64,000 nucleotides of DNA from Chalciporus piperatus (lineage: Eukaryota > Basidiomycota > Agaricomycetes > Boletales > Boletaceae). The stretch spans positions 182,388 through 246,387 of the forward strand of contig JBBPTG010000021.1 in the NCBI GenBank assembly GCA_038093975.1, read 5' to 3'. The notes beneath the pieces are model-generated. The model did not search any database. It saw nothing but the letters and a program-made list of their open reading frames with translations, and was not told the origin of the DNA. A program made the translations under genes and the position numbers. Positions 12,801 to 24,071 of this stretch are shown one piece after another. The first letter of the stretch is position 1, and the number at the start of each line of letters is the position of its first letter.

Positions 12801-13768
12801 ACTCGAGGACGTCCTTCATCGTACTGACCAAACTAGTGATTCGCTGGTCCCGATCTAGTTGCTTGATGGGAATCTATCAGGGACATCAGGATATTGAGAA
12901 CGTAAGGTATAATGACACCTATCGACATACCTTGATTACGGCCGATAAGACTGACCATGCTAATGATACATAAGGATGGATCTACAAAGAGCTTAGCAGG
13001 GGGGAGATGGATACGAAGCATGCCAGATACCTCGGCAATGACGTCTGCCGTCTCTATCAAGCCCTTCAACTTCTGTAAAGCATTCTGCGCCGTCTGCAAG
13101 TTGGATACGATGGTCGTGCCGGTATCCACCACCTGTTGGGCCATGCCGCTGATCCCGTCCGAAGGCGAAAAGTTGGTGATTGCTTGCACCGCATTGTCGA
13201 CCGCCTCGGCTGCTTGAATGTCGGCTGCACCGCCGTCCCCGCTCATTGAGAACTTTAGCTTGAAACCGACCTGTCCAACTCCATCGCTTGTCTCTTTCGT
13301 GAGGGTTTCTTCGACCACTTGAAGAAGCCTCATGAGAGCATTTCGATATACACAATATCAGCATACCTCCGTCTTTCACCTTCGCCAACATCCCACCGAC
13401 TGTATCCTTGAGATTTCCAACCATCTTGTCTTGTTTTAAGCTGCGCTTCTGGTCAACTGTTGCTTTGAAAGTAGACGCGGGGTCCCCATAACTAACGATC
13501 TTCAATTCACCGGCCCACGTCCTGAAAGACTGAACTTACAAGATAACATTTTCATCCCAAGAAACCGCATTCTTTTCCTCCTTGAGTTTCTTCGTTGTCC
13601 GTCATACATCGCCCACTGAAAACGTAACGTGGTATTTGCATCGCTTTGCGATACCAAGCACAGGTAAGATTGAGTGCCGATTGCGATATCTTGGCAGAGC
13701 CGTAAATTTGGACATGGAAAGAGACTCTACCATAGAAACGTACCTTTGATAGTGATTTGGCTCGCCAT
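9864..13768 (-). pseudogene. C2-like/NACHT/WD40 NLR (STAND) protein, several lesions
   Basis: Fungal NOD-like receptor. From the N-terminus: a C2-like segment (MASQITIK... KYHVTFSVGDV... KKLKEEKNAVSWDE); a helical region (LQTAQNALQKLKGLIETAD... LQQLTECGYFI); a NACHT NTPase with Walker A GVAGSGKSAIAHTIA, Walker B LLVIVDALDES and sensor FLITTRAEPD; a winged-helix/superhelical region (LFQWAFTACKFI, PLDWLYHTIL); and about four WD40 units ending near 9864. Lesions: frame break after MASQITIK (about 13742), TGA at 13602-13604 inside the C2-like part, TAG at 11700-11702, frame changes near 11520-11560 and 11150. A 37-nt segment before RLELLAGN could be a very short intron, but the stops are not explained. 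Probably a dead or polymorphic allele; such genes act in non-self recognition. Confidence 0.72.
10105..10600 (-). repeat. WD40 coding tandem repeat, 129-bp unit
   Basis: Nearly identical 43-codon units. The marker CTGCCACACAC recurs at 10202, 10331 and 10460, an exact spacing of 129 bp. Encoded units share QTIRIWNAKTGQCVAGP and SPDGTxIVSGS. High nucleotide identity between units is the usual sign of concerted evolution in fungal NLR repeats. Confidence 0.85.
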
Positions 13769-13984
13769 CGAACCTCGCGTTTCTGAGTGATAGTATGGAT
13801 TGAACACAGTCACCTGCGGAGGCTGCAGCACGAAGAAGCTGTGTGGGAGCCGAAACGTATCGCATGCCACGAGGTGTAACTCACATGACGATGGGCGCCT
13901 GTCTGTGCCTATACTGAAGGCATTCGCTCTGAGAGTCAGACCGAGGCTGACCATCAGCGGTATTGAATCACAAACGAAGTTTAT

Positions 13985-14475
13985 GAGTTTCACAAGCCTG
14001 ACCACCGAGTAGGAACAACTTCGCCGTACTATTTGGCAGAGTCATCGAGATGACCAACTTCTCTAAGCCAGCCCTCATCTGCTCGTTCATCGGGCCGCTC
14101 TTGCGGGAAACACTCTCGACGAACACGTGTGTATACCCTCCCGCTGCGGCCGGAGTATCCGTGATTTCCGTTTCCAGTCCTCCCGTCGCTGGCGGGCGAA
14201 ACTTGAACATCCCCTACTTCGTATGTGACAGAGCGCTTGCGGAGCTGGGTCACTCTGAGGCCCAGGGCGAGCACGTCTGGGAACGAGACAGCAGCAAGTG
14301 AATGGGATGAACCTCGCAAAACGATGACACAACCAGTCCAATCTGGTTGGACTTTGTAGGTTCGAGTCCGCAGCGCTCGACGAGGTAGGCGTTCACGACT
14401 GCATCGAACAATAGATAGTAGACTGCGTTGTTGACGTGGGCATACTGATCATTGTCGCTCCTTTACGACGAAAGG
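13985..14475 (-). pseudogene. Hotdog-fold acyl-CoA thioesterase remnant
   Basis: Minus-strand reading gives NDQYAHVNNAVYYLLFDAV (the thioesterase HVNN core), then FPDVLALGLRVTQLRKRSVT and GGYTHVFVE, the core of a 4-hydroxybenzoyl-CoA thioesterase-like protein of about 170 aa. The frame shifts between VVSSFCE and FPDVLAL (about 14300), again at a run of four G before ATGTTCAAG (about 14210) where one G too many is present, and near the end (LEKL versus HLDDSAK, about 14050). An acceptor AAAG precedes the first recognised exon, but the upstream exon is not identifiable. Likely a pseudogene; sequencing errors are an alternative. Confidence 0.55.
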
Positions 14476-14778
14476 AACATGGTTCAGCGAGAAGGTCGGC
14501 AGAAAAGATGATGTATGGCGAACCAGCGTGTTCTGTAGGACAGAGAAAACGGATAGTCGAGAGTCGTCGTTGTTTCTTGTCCTCAGTAGCAACTCAGTAG
14601 ACATGCCAGACCACGGCCGACGTGACATGATCGGAAGAGACGGATAGATTAGATAAAAGCGGATGGTCTGGGGAAGATTAGTCGTATGTCGAGTCACAAA
14701 ACTATTTTTTCCGTGTACTGTCAGTGAGTCCTCGAGATCGAACGACTCACATCCACCGGCTCGAGGTCATTCAACACC

Positions 14779-17700
14779 ATGGCGGTCGATCCCCTGTCCA
14801 GAGTGTTGGCGAGGCTGCAAAACCTCCCGTCGATATATCTACCGACGGATTACCCAAGACCAGTCGGGATCAACAAACTAATCGAAGCTGCCCATGCTAC
14901 AGATCTTTCCGAACAGACATCACTTGCCCTACTCAAACTCGCTCTACACACCGACGATGCCAACGCAGAAGACGAGGAAGCTCAAATTACAGAAAGCCGA
15001 CCCTCTGCATTCCATCTCCTCCTCGCCGCTTTCACCGTACTGCTACACCGATACACTGGCGACAATGACATCGTCATCGGCTCGTCATCGGCTACTGCCA
15101 GTGCACCCTTGATTCTCCGCCTGGCAGTCGATCCATCAGATACGTTCTGGTCCATCGTACGCCGCGTACAGCTTGTCGAGAAAGAGGCAGAGGCAGATGT
15201 TCTTCCATACGAAGCCATCGTCGAGGCTCTCCGGAAGGACAAGGAAGATACGGTGGAAAACGCTCGTCCGCTATTTCGTGTTCGTTTCTTCGACGAGACA
15301 GATGAGCTTCGAGAAAATTTCATCCGCTCGACTAGTCTCACCTCCGATCTTACCATTTTCGTCACTCGTCCGCCTGCGACGTCCCGTTCCTCACTAGCAC
15401 CCCGGATCTCGCTCCGAATTCTTTACAACTCCTTACTTTTCACACCGGCCCGGATTTCCTCTATCGTTGACCAACTCTCGGTGTTGCTGCGCAAGGTCTC
15501 CGCGAATCCTTCCTCTCTTATAGGCTCGGTGCCCCTGCTGACTAACAGCCAAAGGGAACATTTGCCTAGCCCAGTTGCAGACCTCCACTGGTGTGATTGG
15601 AAAGGCGCAATAACGGATGTCTTCTCTCAAAATGCTATCCGCTGGCCAGACCGCCCTTGCGTCATCCAATGCCTTACCACCACAGGGCCTGACGGAACAC
15701 AAGACGCCCGCACCTACTCCTATGCTGACATCAGGCGGGCTTCGAACATCTTAGCACATCACCTTATCCAGGGTGGTATTATGCGGGAAGAAGTCGTGAT
15801 GATATATGCATACAGAAGTGTAGAGCTCGTCGTTGCTGTCATGGCAGTCCTCAAGGCCGGCGCAACTTTCTCTGTCATCGGTGCGTTGATGTTCCGCGTG
15901 TTTCCAGTCGGTTGAATGACCCACACGCTGTTCACCTAGATCCTGCGTATCCTCCATCACGACAGCAGATTTATCTGCAAGTTTCTCAGCCTCGCGGTCT
16001 GGTTGTTCTTGCCGGAGCAGGAAAGATCGGACACAGCGTGCGGGAGTTTCTCTCCAACGACTTAAATATTCGCGTTGAAGTCCCTGCCCTCGAATTCTCC
16101 CCCACAGGAGAAATTCTCGGCGGAATCGTTGACGGAACCGACGTGCTCGAGTCGCGTTATCACCTTGCAGAAACTGACCCGAATGTTGTCCTCGGGCCTG
16201 ACAGCATCGGTACTTTGTCGTTCACAAGTGGTAGCACTGGTATCCCGAAGGGTGTTCGGGGACGTCATTACAGCTTGACCCATTTCTTCCCCTGGATGGG
16301 AGACAGATTTGCACTAGGCGATCTGTCCAAGTTCACCATGCTCAGTGGTATCGCTCATGACCCAATCCAGCGTGATAGTGAGTATCGATCACTTCGCTCT
16401 GTTTCCCTCTCTTGACGTCCTTGCCAGTCTTCACACCACTCTTCTTTGGTGCCCAGCTCTACGTCCCCACTGCAGAAGATATCGGTACCCCCGGTCGTCT
16501 CGCAGAATGGATGGACGACAACAAGGTCACTATTACTCACCTCACGCCTGCCATGGGTCAACTTCTTTCCGCTCAGGCTACTCGACAAATACCATCTCTC
16601 CTTAACGCCTTCTTCGTCGGCGACGTCCTTACTAAGCGCGACTGTCTTCGACTCCAGTCCCTGGCGGCCAATGTTCGCATTATTAACATGTATGGCACTA
16701 CGGAGACGCAGCGCGCAGTCTCCTACTTCGCCATCCCACCTGTATCCGTAGATCCCACCTTCCTTGCTACCCAAAAGGACATCATGCCTGCTGGTGAAGG
16801 CATGATCGACGTCCAACTCCTCGTTGTCAATCGATCCGACAAGACCGTCCCCTGCGCAGTCGGCGAAGTTGGCGAAATCTACGTCCGCTCAGGCGGATTG
16901 GCCGAAGGCTACCTCGACCCTGACGCGTCCGCGGAAAAGTTCGTTTCAAACTGGTTTGCCTCGTCTTTGTCGCCGTGGGAAGGCACGATCCTGCATCCAG
17001 CGCAGGGTCTTGCTGGACCTGAGTCACGATACTGGAAGGGTATTCGTGATCGGATGTACAGGTCCGGTGACCTTGGACGCTATCTCCCTGACGGCCGGGT
17101 CGAATGTACAGGACGAGCGGACGATCAAGTCAAGATCCGCGGATTCCGAATCGAGCTTGGCGAAATCGATACGTTGATGAGCCAACACCCTCTCGTCCGG
17201 GAGAACGTGACGCTCGTTCGGAGAGACAAGGATGAAGAAAAGATCCTCGTTAGCTACATCGTGCCGCTCGATGGCCCCACGTTGAACGGGTTCGCGAGCG
17301 AACTCAGCGAGGACGATGAAGTCGACCCCATCAAAAGTATACCGAAATATAGACGACTCATCAAGGATGTTAGAGAGCATCTCAAGAAGAAGCTACCGAG
17401 TTATAGCATTCCTACTTGTGCGTACACAGTTTGATCTTGTCGATCTTTGGGCTAATTTTCCGTGTTCGACCAGTATTCATTCCACTTCATCGCATGCCCC
17501 TGAATCCCAACGGCAAGATAGACAAGCCCGCACTTCCTTTCCCAGATACGGCTCACGCGCATGTCGCTCACGCCGAAAACAGGGCTGCCTCCAAGGCCAT
17601 CAAACAACGCGCCGTCAGTTCTACAGAAGAAAAACTATGTTCGATATGGGCAGAAATTTTGCCCAATCCACCGGAGGCGATCCCATTGGACGAGAGTTTC

Positions 17701-19381
17701 TTCGATCTCGGAGGTCACTCGATCCTGGCCACTCGTCTCATCTTCGAGATACGAAAGCAGTTCGTTGTCGCGGCACCCCTAGGTCTCATCTTCGACAAAC
17801 CTACCATCGGCGGCCAAGCAGCTGCCGTTGACGCTTTGCGCGATCCAGACTTTGGTATTGCCCACCAAGACTTGAATTCTCCTCCTCCCACTCCAGTCCA
17901 CACCGTGAACGGTGTACCTAATAAAATCACGCCTGCTGTCGTGGAATATGGCCAAGATCTCGATAATCTGATTCCTCGTCTACGCGATTCCTACCCGCCA
18001 TTGCCTGCGGACTTTGATACGCGCGCTTTGACGGTGTTCCTCACGGGTGCCACTGGATTCCTTGGTGCATTCGTTTTGCGTGACCTTCTTCAGCGGAAGG
18101 AGAGGGTACACAAGGTTATCTGTCTAGTTCGTGCGTCTTCAGTCGAAAAGGGACTTCAACGATTGAGAGAGGGTTCGAGTGATCGCGGTGTCTGGGACGA
18201 GGCGTGGGTCACGTCCGGAAGACTTGAAGTCGTCATCGGTGACCTCGGGCAAGATCGCTTCGGCCTGGAGGATAGCACTTGGTCTCGCGTTGCAGAAGAA
18301 GCAGATGCCGTACTACATAACGGTGCATTGGTTCGTCGCTGCTGATTGGCATTCTGAATGTTTGAAGCACTGATTTTTTTTTCATAGGTCCACTGGGTTT
18401 ATCCGTATGAGCGACTTCGATCTCCCAACGTAATCGGAACGTTGACAGCGGTAGAGCTAGCTTCGACGGTAAAGCAGAAGCTTTTCGTGTTTGTTTCTTC
18501 AACCTCTGCCATCGATACGGAGCACTATGTCCGGTTATCGGACTCGTCGAGTCACCTGCGTTCCGAGCGTAGGGGTATCCCTGAAAACGACGATCTGGAG
18601 GGCGCAAGGAGTGGTCTCAAGGCTGGGTACGGCCAGAGTAAATGGGTCTCTGAGAAGCTACTATTCGAGGCGGGTAGACGGGGACTTAGGGGACATATCG
18701 TCCGCCCTGGATATGTTGTGGGCGATTCGCAGACCGCAGGTACGACCGATTGGCTCTTGTTCGATTAGTACTGACAGTTGCGATACTATGACAGTAACCA
18801 ACACGGATGATTTCATCTGGCGAATGGTCAAGGGCTGTGTGCAGCTGGGGCTCGTTCCTGACATCAACAACACCGTAAACATGGTCCCTGTGGACCATGT
18901 GGCCCGATGTACCACACTCGCCGCAGTCGCTCCTCTTCCAAACGCGACACAGTCTGTGCTGCATATCGTGGCCAACCCACTTCCGACGTTCAACGCCTTG
19001 TTGACATCACTCACGGACTATGGTTTCTCGACGCGGCAATGCGAATACCTCGTCTGGAGACGCGAGCTTGAAAGGCACGTCATGGAAGTCCAAGATAACG
19101 CGTTATTCCCACTACTCCACTTCGTGCTGGACGACCTTCCCACAAGCACCAAGGCCCCTGAGCTCGATGATGCGAACACTGTTGCGCTGCTACTGCAAAG
19201 CCATGCGAGAGATGGCGGTTTTCCGGTATCCACGGTGTCGTATGAATTGATGGGCCTGTATCTGGCCTGGCTCGTGAGCGCGGAATTCCTTCCACAGCCT
19301 TCCTCGCCTACTCCCAAGAAGACGCTGCCTCCGTTGGCAAATGGCACCACCATCAAAGCTGCGGGACGAAGTGGGGTTTAG
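14779..19381 (+). CDS. lys2: L-2-aminoadipate reductase (Lys2)
   Basis: Activates and reduces L-alpha-aminoadipate in the fungal lysine pathway. Exons 14779-15880, 15940-16377, 16428-17417, 17474-18330, 18388-18739 and 18795-19381 give 1441 aa, the usual Lys2 size. Order: N-terminal condensation-like segment (about 1-250); adenylation domain with [13 protein letters not shown] (A3), [12 protein letters not shown] (A5, the Lys2 signature), [13 protein letters not shown] (A7) and NPNGKIDK (A10); thiolation site [14 protein letters not shown] (Ser for phosphopantetheine); and NADPH reductase domain [14 protein letters not shown] with VHWVYPY and YGQSKWVSE (YxxxK). It needs a phosphopantetheinyl transferase elsewhere. 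The TETQRAVS motif and single A-T-R order argue against a secondary-metabolite enzyme. No lesions found. Confidence 0.95.
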
Positions 19382-20037
19382 GAGACTGAAAAGTGGCAGA
19401 CGGGCGTTATTAAGTTAGCTGGCAGAAGGTTTGACCCCTCCGGAGAAGCAACGGCTATATAAGAGTCATATTTGTAGACGAAAAACGTGTCTGTGTGTTT
19501 GCCTGGTGCCATCAAGAGGCCAACCTGCTGGGTAAAGTGTCGACCAATGAGAACCCAGCATTGAACGTAACGGCGACTTTGTGTTGGAACGGCAACAAAC
19601 CATCGATATGATCACGTACACTCCAATGGAGACCTATATTTGGCTGAGAGTCTTGGCAGGATGATGCATTCGACAGAATGCTGTGACTCAATCACTCTCT
19701 TTGACAGATCCACGAACTAGCAGCCTGGAACTAGCAGCCTAAGTATAATTTGGACTGTCGTATAAAAAGAGAAGTCATTCCCGCTCAAATCCCCCTAGGT
19801 TCTTTCAATGTGATCGCCATCGTTCGGCTCACCGATTTCCCGGTCGCATCTTTGAAGGTGGGGTTTAAATTCTCGGAAACATTAACGGCCACACATTACT
19901 ATCGTTAACGGCAGAGCGCCCGGATTCGTCGACAAGCTTGAGGCAACTTGCCTCCATATAAATTAGCTCATCCCTCTTCCCAAGCTTCGCCCCGACTCAA
20001 CCAAGCCTCTTCGTTATCACGTCCACGTCCCTCCCCA
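19382..20037. other. Intergenic spacer with TATA-like boxes
   Basis: 656 bp between lys2 and the DUF6533 gene. TATAAAAAG near 19761 and ATATAAATT near 19957 are promoter-like and face the DUF6533 gene. No ORF with family signal. Confidence 0.4.
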
Positions 20038-21953
20038 ATGAGTGACGCAACAGGTTTCGGGACGGAAAGGTACTTACGGATAATATCCCTCTCTATCGCT
20101 GGTTATGAGTAAGTTCGTTCCTGATGCTCTGTGTTTCGTGTTGCCACATTCCAAGTTGGTTGCTGATCGATACTCATGTAGCTACATCATCACACTCCCT
20201 GCCGAGCTGCGGTTCTATCGAAGTCAGTCAAATATTTTCCGTCCAAGGTCGGTTGGTGATGTTTGGTGATCGCATGGGGCCGTATACCTTAACTGACTTG
20301 TGGCTTTAAGTCTGGGATGCATTCTTTTCATTCTCATTCGGTGAGTTGCTTGGTGCTGTGGGTTCGTCTTGCATGGGTCTAATTGGGCGACAGTTATGTT
20401 AGCATCATCGTCATGGTCGTCAGTAATTATGGCGTGCTTTCGACGTCCTTCACGGAGAAGGTATGCGAGCGGTACTTTATGATAGCGCCAGTCTTCAAAG
20501 GTGTGTCTTGAAAGGGCTCGATCCATTGTTCTTGTACTCACAGGTCTTGCAGTAATTCAAACGATGATTTCCCAAGTCATCCTCGGCGTTAGGTGAGATT
20601 ATCTGGCCTCTCTTCGGTTTTTCAGGCGGGTTAGGCTTATACGTTCTACAAGAGCATACAACATCGCTCGGAGAAAGAGATCGGTGGGGATTGGTCTCCT
20701 GACCGCGTTCTTCATTACCACTGCGGTAGGGCCTTTCCTTCAAGCTGCCAATTTCGCTCTTTGCTCAACCATCCGAAAAGCTTCAATGGTTTACGAACAT
20801 GTACAGTCGTGTCCGTGAGTGATTCGATGCTTTTTTTGCTCTGGAATGAACATTACTTACTCTCGATCGCTAGCTGTTCTGGTTAACGTGAGTTGCTGTG
20901 TTCTTCCATATGGAATGGATTGAATCTTACGAGGTGTTGCATACCAGGGGAGGTGAGTCAACGGACCTTGCTGCAATTCATTCCCTATGTAGATTAAACG
21001 GCCGCCATCAGTTGTACGCCTGGCAATGCCGGACCTCCTACAGCATGGGCTTTCTACCTCGTCACTATGCTGTGGGATTTGGGAACGCTAGCCGTTTCAA
21101 CATTTCACCTCGTGCGCTATAACAGTATTAATGGGCGGTCTGTGCATTTCCTTTCGTTCGCGTCGCATGAATGCTCAACTGCAATTTCACCTCGCAGATT
21201 TTCACGGCTAATTAGGACGTAAGCGTTCCTCGCGTATACGACAATCCGTGATAGCAAATTGATGTCCCTTGAAAATCTCAGGATGATCTATGATGGTCTT
21301 GGATATTTTGTGGTTTTGACAGGTGAATTTCCTTGAGTGGTTCTGGAGGCATCCTCGGACTAAGGAAACCTCCAAGGTGTCAATGTTTTCAATCTCATTC
21401 TATACCGGAATAGTACCCAAGCGATTCAGGTGAGCATACTTCCATTTCCGAGTAAGAGACAGTCCTGAGCTAACCGGATGGGGATCAGTCATCAGGGTAG
21501 GTTATGCGTATCTGCTCGTTATCGCCATCCCGATAACATACACGTTTTGGACTTGTTGTTAGCGCATCGCTTGGTTACGTGGTCATTTGGATAATGAGCC
21601 AACGAATCCTGATTCATTTACGAGGTAAACCACTGCTATTCCAAGGACATACTGGATTTTTTTTGTCATGCCTGACAGAACGTTGACATTTAGAACTCTC
21701 TGAACCCGCGGAGCAAGCACGGTTCGACAATATCATCCTCACACGCCCACTTCAGCAACGTTCTGTCACCTCAGCAATACGTTCTAATTTTGAACTGCAG
21801 AAGACCCCGATTGATTTTGAATACGGGCAAACGCTGCACCCGCATGACAGGGAACTTGACGTTCGAGTGCATGTCGAACAATCAGTGATGGTCGATTACA
21901 CTGGGGATGACGACGAACAACCACCGAGAAGACCGGGCAAGATGGGGTGTTAG
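20038..21953 (+). CDS. DUF6533-type multi-pass membrane protein with microexons
   Basis: 339-aa polytopic membrane protein of the basidiomycete DUF6533 family; function unknown. Sixteen exons join in frame: 20038-20108, 20182-20247, 20311-20340, 20394-20500, 20544-20592, 20653-20725, 20781-20814, 20874-20887 (14 nt), 20948-20952 (5 nt), 21012-21137, 21198-21218, 21282-21322, 21377-21429, 21489-21496 (8 nt), 21563-21624, 21694-21953. The N-terminal YDYIITLPAELRF helix is the family hallmark. Further hydrophobic helices are LGCILFILIRYVSIIVMVVS, LAVIQTMISQVILGV, VGIGLLTAFFITT, TAWAFYLVTMLWDLG and SLGYVVIWIMSQRIL. The cytosolic tail is acidic. The microexons are needed to join helices in frame, and the resulting SSGASLGYVV matches the family. 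Confidence 0.85.
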
Positions 21954-22221
21954 GGAATATTTTGGCTGTATAACGCGTCGCATTGTATGTGAATAGCATT
22001 CGTTTACTGATACAATCTAGCCATAATCTAGCAATGATACAAAGGCGGACTCAGTATGAGTCAATTTTAAATTGGCGGATCCCACGTGGGTCTGTCTCCG
22101 CTCTCCTTGACCACCGTGACGACATCGACTCAGTGACCCGACCAACTCATCACCAATATTCAAATATTCACCACCCGACGATTATCATAGTCTGAGGACA
22201 TTCAGAGTGACCCCTAACTCG

Positions 22222-23355
22222 ATGTCCCCAACCTCCTCGCCTGTGGTCTCGGAATACTCCATACACAACGCTACAACCCCCGCAAACTATGCCCACTTCT
22301 CGCCTACAGTTCGCAAATCACCCTCGACAGGGGAGATGTCCATCGTCCAGAGAGGCTCTACCACGGTCGACGTTTGTGGACATGAAGCTACTGGCACCCC
22401 CAGTTTCCTTGGTACCTCCGAGTTCTTCTACGACTCTCGCGCAGGTGCGTGTTTCTCATTTTCTATCGCGGAGATGAACCTGAGGATGAACTTGTCTCGT
22501 TTGCAGTGTGAGTATTTTTCCTGATTCCCATTTCTAGTCGAACGATGATGCACATCCCACCAGATATGAGAACCCTTTGATTACCGCCACGTCTCGTGCG
22601 GTCATTTCCGATATCTACGCCCTCACGCGTCTCTGTTGCGCTGTCGACGTACCACGCCCATCATCCGTTTTGCATGCCGTGTTAAGGATACGCCCACCGG
22701 AACAATGGGACGGCGACCCTTGGTTCAAGGCGATCCGGATATGGACACAAGTGGATGATATCAGTGAAACAGAGAGCTTTGGTGGGTCTTCCTTTTATCC
22801 TCGGCTTCCCGGTTGCTTTCTCACCCAGTCATGTTTCATTCCATATCACCCCTAGATGGTCACAAGAAGAGTCTCGTCGAGTACACGCTCAACGTGCTCT
22901 TCCTTCCTGACCTTCATACCACATACAGAATACCCAAAACGTTGATGCTACACCGTCCACCGCCTAGTCCCCCCGCTGATTCTCAGTTGTCGTTGGCCGT
23001 TCCAGCTTCGCCTTCTCTGCCGATACCTGGGACGCCGATCACAGTACCCTCGCCGCTCCATTTCCAGTTGCCGGTGATGACACGACTGAGCTTCAACGAA
23101 CAGGGTCAAATCGCGTACCACCGAGATATCTGGGACGTGCGTGATGTGGTGCGACTCGTCCCGGGAGTGCGCATAATGTTGTGGTTCATGGAGCGGGCGG
23201 GCGCCTGGGGACTTAGCTGGATCAGTCGCAAGGTTTGTTCACGTATGGACAGTTCGAACGTTTCGCACGACGACATGAACATGAACGGGGATGCCACGGG
23301 CGATATGAAAGAAGAATCCGCACTACTCACGCCTCAAGCGGATTCGCGTGTTTAG
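22222..23355 (+). CDS. NTF2/SnoaL-like protein, possible 1-nt exon
   Basis: Predicted 313-aa protein with an NTF2-like core (EFFYDSRA, YENPLITATSRAVISDIYAL, WFKAIRIWTQVDDISETESFDGH, PVMTRLSFNEQGQIAYHRDIWDV) and a Ser/Pro-rich linker. Conserved in mushrooms; no known reaction. Exons 22222-22444, 22564-22781 and 22856-23355. Joining the first two keeps frame only if a single T at 22507, flanked by AG and GTGAGT, is used as an exon. The alternative is a weaker donor GTGTTT at 22449, which also restores frame. The start is the first ATG after an upstream in-frame TGA. The C-terminus has a short amphipathic stretch, RIMLWFMERAGAWG. Confidence 0.68.
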
Positions 23356-23762
23356 ATGCGGTACTGTTCGTCCAGTGACTTTCTTAGCCACTGGTCAGGG
23401 TTTTTGTTTTCTGTTCTGTCTCTGGGTCCTGTGTTTACGCAGCTGTAGCATGTTTTGGGTTTCGTTTGTTGTCACTGTATTATTCCGCCATGCCTGTTAT
23501 GATTGTAACGACTGCGACGTAGTCACGTATTCACTTTTGATCCTCACAATCATGTGTTTCTCTCGCCCAGCCAGAGTGTGATTGGTGAAAGGGCAGTCTC
23601 TCTCCACTGCCAGACAGGACTTGTATGAGCATCTCGGAGACATTACTGGACTCAGCGACTTGTGCCACCAACAGCTTGTATCTTATCTCACCATGAAGAT
23701 CGGAGAAGCTTCAACCCCCCCTCCCGTCAAACCATCTACATCAATCTCCTACTGTCAAACAA
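23356..23762. other. Spacer before tRNA
   Basis: Noncoding 407 bp with T-rich 3' flank of the NTF2-like gene. Short frames overlapping the tRNA are not genes. Confidence 0.4.
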
Positions 23763-23873
23763 GGCAAGATGGCCGAGCGGTCCAAGGCGTGTGACTCAAG
23801 CTTCAAAGCTTGCCTGCCAAGGCGGGTTTCTCATCTCCGTATGGAGGCGGGAGTTCGAATCTCCCTCTTGTCA
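23763..23873 (+). tRNA. tRNA-Leu(CAA) with intron
   Basis: Acceptor stem GGCAAGA pairs with TCTTGTC, discriminator A at 23873. A box TGGCCGAGCGG, B box GTTCGAATC with T stem GGGAG/CTCCC, long variable arm CTCC-GTAT-GGAG (class II). The loop CTCAAG places CAA as anticodon. About 29 nt of intron follow position 37, containing AAGCTTG, which can pair with CAAGCTT across the anticodon as in other fungal tRNA-Leu(CAA) precursors. A pol III TTTTT terminator follows at once. The anticodon stem has one G-T and one weak pair, so stem edges are approximate. Confidence 0.82.
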
Positions 23874-24071
23874 TATTTTTGTCATTATTTCCCCGCTCAC
23901 TGCGGTTCGAATCATTCTAGCAACTTTTCTTTGTTCCCTCGTCAATATAGGTACTCCTTCGTGGACCGAAGAGTGAAATCTGAGAAAAGCTATTGTCTCC
24001 AACAAACGCCAGTTTCCTCGACGATCAATACAAACTCTACACTTTACATACATCATATGATACTGTCCTTT

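Noticed and set aside
14724..14752. Gcn4-like TGAGTC and GACTCA sites upstream of lys2
   Set aside because: Cores match only partly and short motifs are expected by chance; not listed as regulatory sites.
14779..19381. Secondary-metabolite NRPS-like (A-T-R) gene cluster
   Set aside because: TETQRAVS, the N-terminal condensation-like segment and the 1441-aa length identify Lys2; no tailoring enzymes adjoin.
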